A stretch of DNA of 64,000 nucleotides. It comes from Mesostigma viride. Lineage: Eukaryota > Streptophyta > Mesostigmatophyceae > Mesostigmatales > Mesostigmataceae. Below are positions 55,632-64,000 of the stretch, in pieces (position 1 is the stretch's first letter; the number at the start of each line of letters is the position of its first letter). The stretch is from the NCBI GenBank assembly GCA_009746045.1, contig RPFO01001592.1:1-64000 (forward strand), in the 5' to 3' direction. The position numbers and the translations under genes were made by a program. The notes beneath the pieces are model-generated. The model did no database searches, was not told where the DNA came from, and saw only the letters and a list, made by a program, of their open reading frames with translations.

Positions 55632-56743
55632 TCACGTGGACGGGATGAACTGCCAATTCAACTTGGCGCAGATCCCTTTCCACATGACGTCCTGTCCCCA
55701 CAGCTTTTCCTTGCTCTTCAGGAGCGGAAAATGATCTAGGAACTCGTCGTATCCCTGTAACTGACACATCTTGTGTAGCGTATACGAATAATTCAAAAAA
55801 TTCTTCCTGTTCTTCGGGCAAATGTCCTCAAAAGGTTTCTGAATCGACCGAAACATGTTCCTCAGTGTCTCTTCCTGCTCGAGCGTCATGGTGGGCGGCG
55901 GGGTGCCGTTCAGGATGTGCGTGATCTGGACGGAATGCTCGAAGTAGCGCGGCATACGGAGCTTGCGCAGGATCTTCCGCACGTTCTTGGGGGTGATGCT
56001 CTCGCGGTTCACCACGCGCATCTTCTTGAACTCCTTGTCGACGGCCGCGACCACGTCGTCGGGGATCGTCGACCTCTCGCGCGCGTGGAATTGCGCGATG
56101 CACTCGTTCAAGTGGTTGATCCGCTTGTAGCAGTAGTCGCGGTGTTGACAGACGTGCCGTAGGGACAGGCCTCGATCCCGTCGTTGGTCGCCGGCATGGT
56201 CATGGCGCACTTGGTGCACATCAGGTCCGCCCTCGCCGCGTCCTCGATCATGTTGACGTTGCACTCGGGACAGAATCCGTACGAAATTTGGTAGTGCGCG
56301 AGAGTCTGCTCCTGTCCGAGGATGTGTTCCGGGATGAAGGGCATCCGTCGCAGCGCCGCCATGAACTCGTCGTAGATGCGCCCTCGCAGCGCCGACTTGT
56401 CCTCCTTCCTCGCGTTCGGGGCCTCCGCGATGCGGTACCCGCGTTCGATCGCCTCTTTGATCGGCATCGTGGTCTCCTTGGCTTTCGTCTTCACGGTCAC
56501 CCATCCGTCGCCGTTGGGAATCGCGACGATCTCGTCCTTGGAATACTTGCGCTTCTTCTTGCTCCGTTCCGTCTCCACGGCCGTCGTGTACTTCAGGTAG
56601 ATCGGGCCGACCTCCAGCATGAACTGGATGCAGTTTTCCGACATCGCCTCGCCGCGAGACTCGAAGTAGTCCATGCACTCCTTGAACTTGGCCTCCACGG
56701 TCGTCTTCTGGGACGCGGAAGGGCGGACGACCGGATCTTCCAT
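55632..56743 (-). CDS. VLTF3-like late transcription factor (one frameshift)
   Basis: About 370 residues if read through one shift near 56150. The N-terminal part has an acidic/basic helix and a zinc-ribbon motif CPECNVNMIEDAARADLMCTKC in two CxxC pairs (about residues 172-195). After the shift, another cysteine (CQHRDYCYKRINHLNE) continues into the diagnostic end of the family: SYTLHKMCQLQGYDEFLDHF, PLLKSKEKLWGQDVMWKGIC, LNWQFIPST. Poxvirus VLTF3 (A2) activates late genes, and homologues are nearly universal in Nucleocytoviricota. It is expected to act on the late-type promoters of the capsid and fibre genes here. Confidence 0.85.
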
Positions 56744-56788
56744 CCGCGCGTTCTAGTGAGAAAAAAAAAACACCCCTGTCTAGACAAA

Positions 56789-57265
56789 ATGTCGAGCTCC
56801 CAGGAATCCTCCTCCTCCTCCGCCCCCGTCCCAACCAAGTTCAAGCCCTCGAGCCGCCTCTCCAAAAAGAGGCCGGCGCCCGAGGCAGAGGAGCCCGTAC
56901 CCGCGCCCGCGCCCGCGCCCGCGCCCGTGCCCGTGTCCGTGCCCGTGCCCGCGTCCGCGACGGTGTCGGAGCCTGTGCCCGTGACCCCGACCGCGGCGCC
57001 GGTGCCGCAGGACGACGTCCCCACCCCGATGGCCGAGGTCCCGCCCAAGGCCGCGAAATCCAAGAAGTCGTCCTTTATGAGCGCGTCGATCCCCGCTATG
57101 TCTGTCGGCGACGTGCGCAAGTGTTTGAACGAGATCCGACGACTCGGCCCCGAGGCGACGTCCGCGCACGTCCTCGCGACGAACGGGTGGACAGCAGGAG
57201 AGTTCGCGCTCAAGTACCTCCTGGGGAATAATCCGTCGGCGAAGAGCGCGAAGGAGGACTCGTAA
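56789..57265 (+). CDS. Proline/alanine/valine-rich protein
   Basis: A 158-residue protein starting MSSSQESSSSSAPVPTKF. The middle (about residues 40-90) is a PAPAPVPVSVPVP repeat encoded by CCCGCG units. A basic start (RLSKKRPAP) and a folded C-terminal part (VGDVRKCLNEIRRLGPEATSAHVLATNGW, LKYLLGNNPSA) flank it. The C-terminal helical part resembles a small helix-turn-helix or SAP-like unit, but I cannot assign it. It is divergent from VLTF3, with 45 nt between. Confidence 0.5.
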   Translation: MSSSQESSSSSAPVPTKFKPSSRLSKKRPAPEAEEPVPAPAPAPAPVPVSVPVPASATVSEPVPVTPTAAPVPQDDVPTPMAEVPPKAAKSKKSSFMSASIPAMSVGDVRKCLNEIRRLGPEATSAHVLATNGWTAGEFALKYLLGNNPSAKSAKEDS

Positions 57266-57299
57266 AATTGTGTCTGCGAATTAGTACTAGACCCCCGGG

Positions 57300-57821
57300 A
57301 TGACGACCCCCGAGCCCGTCGAGTTCGTGCCGAAAGCGAGACCCACCGCCTCCTCGGACGCGGACGCGAGGATCCGAGTCGACAAATGGTCCATTTATCG
57401 ACTTCTGTTCAAGTCGTCCGTGTTGACGAGTACGGACGGCGTTTCGTGGCGTTACAGCCATCCGAAGCTGAACGCCTACGCGTTTTTCCTGATCGTGTCG
57501 TTCGGCCTGTTATACGGACAATACAGGACCTCGATTCAGCCCGCCTCGCCCGCCGCCCATCGTCGCGCGTGGATGGCGGGACAGGTGGCGGCAGGGCTTT
57601 TGTTCGCCGTCGGGACCAAGAAGTACTTTGATTTCTATGGGTACTCCGCGGAAGGCATCATGACGATCCAGCCTCACAAATCCCTCATGGGTTTCGCGGC
57701 TTTCGGGATCGCGTCCCTCGCATTTTTGTGGTTCCAGAATAAATTCTACAAGCCCCGCGACTCGGGGACGCGCAAACGAGAAGTGAAAGAAAGAATCGTT
57801 CATTTTATTAATGATGAATAA
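57300..57821 (+). CDS. Three-span membrane protein
   Basis: A 173-residue protein. Hydrophobic segments lie at about residues 59-75 (NAYAFFLIVSFGLLYG), 91-105 (WMAGQVAAGLLFAVG) and 129-146 (LMGFAAFGIASLAFLWF). The N-terminus is soluble (EFVPKARPTASSDADARIRVDKWS); the end is basic (KPRDSGTRKREVKERIVHF). The stop overlaps an AATAAA signal (57817-57822), and the gene is convergent with 57825 at a 3-nt gap. Family unknown. A virion-membrane location is inferred. Confidence 0.6.
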   Translation: MTTPEPVEFVPKARPTASSDADARIRVDKWSIYRLLFKSSVLTSTDGVSWRYSHPKLNAYAFFLIVSFGLLYGQYRTSIQPASPAAHRRAWMAGQVAAGLLFAVGTKKYFDFYGYSAEGIMTIQPHKSLMGFAAFGIASLAFLWFQNKFYKPRDSGTRKREVKERIVHFINDE

Positions 57822-57824
57822 AGT

Positions 57825-58414
57825 TCATAGATTCCAACACAGACTTAAGTAAGGCATGTAAAACATCGCGTCCTCGCGAGGGTAGTGCGAGGTGACGACC
57901 ACTCCCTCGTCCCCCTTTTCCATGATGCGCAAGACCATCCCGGCCATCCCCGTCCACCTCTGGAGATCGTTGAACGTCATCTTGCGCACGGCGAAATCCG
58001 CGTATTCGCCGCCATAACGCCCGTGTTCTCGTGGGACGCGAGGAATTCCTCCATCCTCGAACACAGGAACTGGTCCACGTTTCCGTCGTCTAAGACCCAC
58101 TTGTTCTCCTGCCCGTTGTCCCAGTCTTCCGCCGCCATTCTCCTCGTGACGTTCGCCATCCGCTTGTCGTAAAACCCGACGATGTGCGTCATGGGCCGCA
58201 ATATGCGGCTCTCGCGATCCAATTCTATATCGTGCACGGCAAGGACCGATGCACTCGGAAACCTCTTGCTCACGATATACACGTTGCGGTCCCACAGGTC
58301 CGGTTTCGAACTATTGGCACAGGTCACCGCAGATTTCCCTCGTTTCGCGCGAAGGACCGGTCGGCGTTCGCGAGGATGGATACGAAGCGGACGGCTTGTG
58401 AGTACCGTTGCCAT
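57825..58414 (-). CDS. Uncharacterised protein (one frameshift)
   Basis: About 195 residues if read through a shift near 58005. The N-terminal frame starts MATVLTSRPLRIHPRERRPVL and reads on through RNVYIVSKRFPSASVLAVHD, MTHIVGFYDKRMANVTRRM, WDNGQENKWVLDDGN. The other frame continues YADFAVRKMTFNDLQRWTGM, VLRIMEKGDEGVVVTSHYP, YMPYLSLCWNL. It has no cysteine cluster or membrane span. The basic start could be a nuclear or mitochondrial signal. I do not recognise a family. Confidence 0.5.
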
Positions 58415-58444
58415 ACCCGTACTACCTATCGGACAAAAAAACTC

Positions 58445-59624
58445 TCACGGCGGGAACGGGATCCCGTCCGTCATCTCCTCTCCATCTTCCGATTCGTCGC
58501 CGTCCTCGTCTTCCGTGTCGAGCGCCTCGTCGCCGAGCATCGCCTGAAGGTGTCCCACCCCGCGTCCGTGGAGTAACTCCATGCGGTCGTTCTCCTCCAC
58601 GCGCAACCTGCGCTCAATCTCCTGGCGAGTGGCGACACGGCGCGACAGAAGGTGCGAACCGAAACGGGCGGCGATCGACTCGAACCGGGTCAAGGCGGAC
58701 GCGACGAGGTCGCGGCGGGAAGGGAAGTGGTCCTCGATCGCGTACAGGACCCAGCGAACGTAGTCGAACAGAGACTGGGTGTGGTTGTGGTACGCGTGCT
58801 TCTCTTCCTCTCCTTCGCGAAGGTTCGTCTGGATCTGTCGAAACCGCTCCCTGGTCATCCCGGTGGCGACGTAATGCGCGTCGTTGTCCACCTCGGCGAT
58901 CCATCCGATGTCGAAAATCCGTTTCTCCGGCGATATATGGAGCGGGAACTCCTTCACCTTCTCGAACTGGGTCGACACGGAGTGAAGGATGAGCGTCGCG
59001 TTCTCGAGGCCGAAGATCCGGAGAGACATCCCCACGGACTGGTCCACGAGCATCATGAAGTCCCACCCCGGGTCGCATCCGGTCTTGGTCGTCCCGTTCT
59101 CTGGATGCCGGCCATCTCTTTCATCTGGGCGCGAAAACGGCGGCGGACGTCGTCGGCCACCTTGGCCTTCCGCATCTCCCCCGACGCGAACTTGTGCGCC
59201 GTCAGAGACGTTAACGAGAGATTCGATGAACGCAGCAGCTGACTCGCCGATAACATGCCCTTGGGCAAGGGGATATCGCGAGGTCCGAGAAGCGCCCCTC
59301 GTACGGGTTCCCGCCCATGTCGACCCCGAACACGGATTTCGGGATGAACGGCGACTTGCGCAACAACGTCGCGACGGATTTCGCGCACGCCAGACGTTGG
59401 GAAGCGCCCACGACGGTCATGGCGCGCAAGATGCACGACATCACGACGACGTCCGCCAAGTAGTCGTCGCGACCATCGGGTCTCTTAACGGGTGTGCACC
59501 ACGGCAGGAACGGTTTCATTCCGGCGACGGAGGACACATCGTCCACGTTGTTGAGACCCAGCAGATGATACAAGACATCGGACACGCTGGCGAGCTGGTT
59601 GGCAGCGTCTACGTGCACGAACAT
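58445..59624 (-). CDS. Uncharacterised protein, about 390 residues (two frameshifts)
   Basis: Starts at MFVHVDAANQLASVSDVLYHLLG (59624) and ends in an acidic tail (DTEDEDGDESEDGEEMTDG) at 58445. Frame breaks lie near 59280 (ATATCG/GGGGAT context) and near 59095. Between them the frame reads MLSASQLLRSSNLSLTSLTAHKF. The C-terminal frame starts MMLVDQSVGMSLRIFGLENATLIL, then HISPEKRIFDIGWIAEVDND, and a charged helical region (VATRQEIERRLRVEENDRM). No recognisable family. It is a single gene in my reading because the three frames abut without gaps on the same strand. Confidence 0.5.
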
Positions 59625-59782
59625 GGTGGGACTGCAGAGAGAGAGAGAGAGAGAGGGAGGACGCCACAGGCCCACACCCCTCTTTTTATATTTGTCCTCA
59701 CCGACATTTTATTAAGTTAAACGACACGATCAGCAAGTTAAGACGACACGTCGGCCGATCGGTCGGTCAGAATTGGCCCTCC

Positions 59783-62348
59783 TCAGTTCATCGACTCGGA
59801 CACGATGTCGAGAGAAGTGGATCCGATGGCGCCCATGTTGTTGCTGTTCGTAACGGTATTGGGCGCCGGGTTGGACATCGCGCGACTGTGGGATCCGGAA
59901 CCGCGGATCTTCACGAGCTGCATGCTCTCGTCGTTCCCGATGCGGAAACCGTAGGTGACGGTCTGCGACTGGGCGTACATCTCCTTCCAGCCGTACAGCT
60001 GGGTGTTGGCGGCGGTGAGGGCCGCGGCCTTCACGCGGACGTCGTCGTACCAGATGGCGTACCCGGGCAGAGCCATGCCGGGGCCGAGGGTCAGGGTCGG
60101 CGACGCGCCGACGTTGACGGACGCGCTGATGGTCGCCACCAGGACGCCGTTCAGGTACAGAGTCGTGGCGGTGCCGTCACGGACCACGGCCAAGGTGAAG
60201 GACTCGACGCCCTGCAGAAGGGCCGCGGAGGACTGGGCCGAAGTGGTGCCGTCGGACACGGTGAGGTGGCCGGCGTTGGTCACGGTGACGGTGGTCGTGC
60301 CGTACGACAGCAGGACGAGACCGTTCGCGCTCGAGCTCGTCAGGTCGGACTTGGGGGTCACCTTGGTCACGAGGGTGAAGGTGCCGCTGGGAAGGGAGTC
60401 GGAGCACGAGGCGCTCTGAAGACCGGAGTCGTTGATCTTCAAGACGCCGTCCACGATGGACGCGCCGCCGTTCAGAGTGACCGTCTTGGCGCCCACCTCC
60501 GAGGTGGCGCCGGAGTTGAACTCCCAACGCACGTCGTCCGAGCCGGACGCGAGCGAGGAGAGGAGGACAGTCGTGCCCGGAGCGTACCGGTCGGCCTCGG
60601 CGATGGTGCGGGAGAACAGCAGCTGACCGCCCTCAAAGTGCCAGTAGGAGCCGGTGTGGTCACCCTTGTCCTGGGAGGTCTCCCCCTCGCCCATGTGCCA
60701 TGTGATGGCACGATCCGAGAAGGCGGAGTTGCCGTCCATGAAGATACCACCGCCGTTGGCGTTGGCGTTGGTGGCGGTGCCGTTCTCAACGTGGGCGAGA
60801 GTCATGGTCTTGTCGACGACGTCGACGTTGGTCTCCGTGGTCGTCACGCTGTTCACCGCGCCGTCCACCTGCAGCTGGCCGGAAATCTTGACGACGCCGG
60901 TGGCGGAGGTGAGCTCCAGGATGCCCGCGGAGGTGTTGATCTTGCCGCTGCCGGTGGCCGTGCTGGTGAGGACGAGGTCCTTGGTGATGGCCACGGACTG
61001 GGCGGCGTCCAGAGACAGCACGTTGTTCGCGGTCGCGAGGGCGCTGTCGGTGAAGGTCACATCCTCGACGGCGACGGTCCCGGACGCGGAGGTGATGGAG
61101 AGACCGTTGGCGGAGGTGCTGACGGTGTTGTCGGTCACCTTGACGTTCTCGATGATGACGGACTTGGTGGCGCCCGCGGTGAGGGTCATATCGATGTCGC
61201 CGACCGCGGACATGGCCGCGTCGGTGAACAGACGTCCTCGACCTGCACGGTGCCGGCGTTGGAGCTCAGAGTCAGAGCGCCCGAGACGGTGCTGACTGCG
61301 TTGTCCGCGACGGTCACGTTCTCCACCTTGACGGCGGCGCCCGACCCGGCGGTGATGGAGATGTCCCCGCTGGCGACGGACATGGCCGCGTCAGTGAAGA
61401 CGACGTCCTCGACCTGCACGGTGCCGGCAGCAGAGGCGAGAGTCAGAGCGCCCGAGGCGGTGCTGACCGCACCGTCCGCGATGGTCACGTCCTCGACGCG
61501 GACCGAGGCGCCGGTGCCGGCGGTGATGGAAAGATCACCGCTGGCGACGGACAGGGCGGCGTCGGCGAAGACGACGTCCTCGACCTGCACGGTCCCGGCC
61601 GCGGAGGCCAGGGTGAGGGGGCCGGAGGAGGTGCTGACAGCGCCGTCCGCGACTGTCACGTTCTCGACATGGACAGAGGCGCCGGCGCCGGCGGTGAGGG
61701 TCATGTCGCCGCTGGCGACGGACAGGGCGGCGTCGGTGAAGACGACGTCCTCGACCTGCACGGTCCCGGCCGCGGAGGCCAGGGTGAGGGGGCCGGAGGT
61801 GGTGGACACGGCGCCGTCGGCGACGGACAGATTCTCGATGTGGACGACGCCGGAGGCGGAGGTGACGTCCAGATCGCCGTTGGAGGTGCTGATGACGTTG
61901 TCGGTCACCTTGACGCCCTCGACGAGCACGGACTTGGTCGCGCCGGCGGAGAGGACGAGGTCCACGTCGGTCGCGGGCTGCATGGCGTTGTTGTTGACGA
62001 CGACATCCTCGACCTGGACACTGGTCTGACCGCGGAGGGACAACACGCTGTCGGACGCGGTCAGGGAACTGTCCTGGAAAGTGACGTTCTCGACGGTCAG
62101 GCTGTTATTGATGCCATTCAGACCGTTGGTGCGCAGGGTGCCAGTGACGGTGGCGTTCCCATCGACGGTGAAGGACTTGCTGGCGTGGGACCCATACCAA
62201 AGTTTGGCTGGATGATGATGTTATTTTGGGCCTTGATCAGGAGGTCCTTCATGCTCGCGCTCGTCGCCGTGTCACCCAGGATCTCATTGGTGAACATGCG
62301 ACGGAACTTGGAGGCCCCGAGGTTCTCGCAAAGCAGTACGGACGCCAT
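59783..62348 (-). CDS. Fibre-like surface protein with 57-residue tandem repeats (two frameshifts)
   Basis: About 855 residues if read through shifts near 62190 and 61200. The N-terminus (MASVLLCENLGASKFRRMF) is followed by a beta-rich region of four or more near-identical 57-residue units, each VEDVVFTDAALSVASGD, then a TAGAGASVHVENVTVADGAV, then STSSGPLTLASAAGT; units repeat every 171 bases (61401, 61572, 61743). The C-terminal half shares RAITWHMGEGETSQDKGDHTG, GGQLLFSRTIAEADRYAPGT and the IWYDDVRVKAAALTAANTQLYGW end with the fibres at 5104 and 62392. It has a single LamG-like fold and no WLGxW module. Probably a trimeric virion fibre. A GTATAC box is 13 nt before its ATG. Confidence 0.7.
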
Positions 62349-62361
62349 GATCGACTATGTG

Positions 62362-62367
62362 GTATAC
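62362..62367 (-). promoter_or_regulatory. GTATAC box before the fibre gene at 62348
   Basis: Thirteen bases upstream of the ATG at 62348, overlapping the end of the next fibre gene's 3' flank. Confidence 0.35.
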
Positions 62368-62391
62368 ATTTCGCTTAGATAATTTTTACTT

Positions 62392-64000
62392 TCAGAAGGA
62401 CATTTGGCTCTCGACGAGGACGGAGGCGGGGGCGGACCCGACGGCGCCCATGCTGTTCCCCCAGGTCACGGTGTTCGGGGCGGGGTTGAGCCCGACCCAC
62501 CCGCCGCCACCCGACCCGCACACCTTGACGAGTTGCAACCCCTCATTGTTGGAGATGCGGAAACCGTAGGTGACGGTCTGACTGGCGGCGTACATCTCCT
62601 TCCATCCGTACAGCTGGGTATTCGCGTCCGTGATCGCCGCGTTCTTGACACGCACGTCGTCGAACCACAACGAGTAGCCGGACTGCGCCTTGCCGGGACC
62701 CAGGTCAGTGTGGGCAGAGCACCCACGTCCACCGACGAAGCGATCGTGGCCGACAGCACGCCGTCCACGTACAGACGTGTCGACGAAAGGCTGCCGTCAC
62801 GCACGATGGCCATGGAGAACGGGGTCTCCCCCACGACCTGCGACGTCTGGACAGAGGCGGTTCCGTCCGTGAGGGTCAAGCATCCGCCATTGGTCACCGT
62901 CACGCGCGTGAGCGCGGATGCCGCGACCGCGGCGTTACGGAAGCTGACGTAATCCACAGTGACCTCCTGCCCAGACGGCTGGCGAGTGGTACCCCCGATC
63001 CGGAGGTACGCGTCGGCCGCCTTGATCACGGTGTTTCTCATAATCAGGTTTGTAAGGGTCACGTTGTTCACACCGACCTGCAAGCTTACCTCGACGTCGT
63101 CATACCAGAGACTGAAGAGGTCGCGCGGGTCGGAGGTTTGCGTCCCGGCGGTGTACGACTTCCGTAGAAGGCGGTACTTGTGATAGGCACCGTTGGTAGG
63201 AGTGTTACCGGCGCTCGTGAGAGCTTCGAGATACGCGAACGGGACACGGAGAAGACGATCTCCCAGCCCACCACTGTCCTCGGTGCCGAGGTACAGAACG
63301 GTATTGGAGCAATGGATGCTGATTCGCGCACCGTTGCCGGAACCGGCATAATCGTCTCCGATCCAGAAGACGTTAAAAGAACCAGTGTTCCCGATCAAAC
63401 TCGTCTTCACTCGAGCTTCCACCGTCCACTCTCCGTACCCATCGTTGGCGGTGGCTCCGGTCGTGTTGAGATCGGTCATTTGGACGTAACGGGTGTTCGA
63501 GCTCTGTGCGGGACACGTCACTGCGCCACTGACGGCGGTCACGCCGACGAACGACCCGCTCGTGCCCGTCCCCGTGTTGGCCACGCTCGTCAGATTGTTG
63601 GGGTCGTCGAACCACCTTCCCAGCCACGCGGTGTTGGAGCCGGAGCCCGCCCCTCCGTACGACGCCAAGACCATGTCATTGGCTGCCGTCGAGGACAGGT
63701 CCGCCCCGGGGGTCACCTTCGCCATGATGGAGAACGTGCCGTTGGGGAGGGACGCGGCGCACGTGGCACTCTGCGTCCCCGAGTCGTTCAAACGCAGGAC
63801 GCCGCCGGAAACGGTGGCCCCGGACACGAGCGTCAAGGTCTTGCCCCCGACCTCGGACACGGCGTTCGTGTTGAATTCCCACCGCGCGTCGTCGGACCCC
63901 GACGCCAGAGCGGCGAGATTCATCTCGGTTCCGGGCGCCTCGCGGTCGGCGGCGGCGATGGTGCGGGACAGCAAGAGCTGCCCGCCCTCGAAGTGCCAGT
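62392..64000 (-). CDS. Fibre-like surface protein with inserted LamG module, partial at window edge (one frameshift)
   Basis: The 3' 1.6 kb of a paralogue of the 59783 fibre; the 5' end lies beyond 64000. From the edge: HFEGGQLLLSRTIAAADREAPG, SEVGGKTLTLVSGATVSGGVLRL, a LamG core, an inserted second module (about 63635 to 62905, starting WLGRWFDDPNNLTSVANTG with YGEWTVEARV), then TRVTVTNGGCLTLTDGT. A shift near 62690 leads to the shared C-terminal block (GYSLWFDDVRVKNAAITDAN, TVTYGFRISNNEGLQLVK). The stop is at 62392. The inserted module splits the core exactly where the 59783 paralogue has only a short turn. Glycan binding at the virion surface is inferred. Confidence 0.7.

Noticed and set aside
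59888-62029. A 713-codon open frame on the plus strand
   Set aside because: It is antisense to the repeat-bearing fibre gene; its length is a by-product of the GC-rich codon pattern and 171-bp repeats, and its product has no protein-like features.

Overview
This 64 kb window comes from a GC-rich nucleocytoplasmic large DNA virus (Nucleocytoviricota). The support is a set of hallmark genes: double-jelly-roll major capsid proteins (MCP) at four distinct loci, an A32-type packaging ATPase, a poxvirus VLTF3-like late transcription factor, PCNA, and several proteins whose conserved patterns I know only from giant viruses (DUF5767-like, DUF5764-like, a family with an IWQYLQTL signature). Genes are dense, intronless as far as I can see, and on both strands. 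Many structural genes carry a GTATAC-like box 4-13 nt before the ATG. The host cannot be deduced; a protist or alga is the usual host for such viruses.

Layout. 0.1-5 kb: a DDE-transposase-like gene and small conserved or membrane proteins. 5-12 kb: long fibre/lectin-like surface proteins. 11.7-24.7 kb: accessory block with a staphylococcal-type nuclease, the DUF5767-like protein, two MYND-finger proteins, a four-member BRO-like family, membrane proteins and zinc-binding proteins. 24.9-31.9 kb: a 5.1 kb palindrome (26279-31427, centre 28846/28847) carrying the same small genes in both arms, flanked on the left by a third, diverged copy of an arm-internal 0.56 kb repeat. 32-38.9 kb: tandem paralogues of unknown function, a 493-bp MITE-like element, the DUF5764-like protein, a JAMM-type metalloprotease candidate and the packaging ATPase. 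39.2-52.2 kb: the capsid cluster. One MCP gene is interrupted by an array of 206-bp hairpins alternating with 132-bp tRNA-like spacers, and the interrupted gene plus array is present in an inverted triplication. It is followed by an MCP with an inserted lectin-like domain and by two intact, different MCPs. 52.2-64 kb: a LysM virion-type protein, PCNA, VLTF3, membrane proteins and two more fibre-like proteins.

How the genes fit together. The capsid genes, packaging ATPase, LysM protein, LamG-bearing fibres and LamG-bearing capsid protein form a virion-morphogenesis and surface-recognition set. PCNA serves replication, and VLTF3 probably drives the late genes that share the GTATAC box.

Caution. 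More than twenty genes here need a 1-4 base correction to read through, mostly at G or C runs. This looks like uncorrected sequencing or assembly error rather than mass gene decay, and the same caution applies to the two large palindromes, which could be real (hairpin termini, inverted duplications) or fold-back artefacts. The hairpin insertion into the MCP gene has a 5-bp target duplication and looks like a true transposition.
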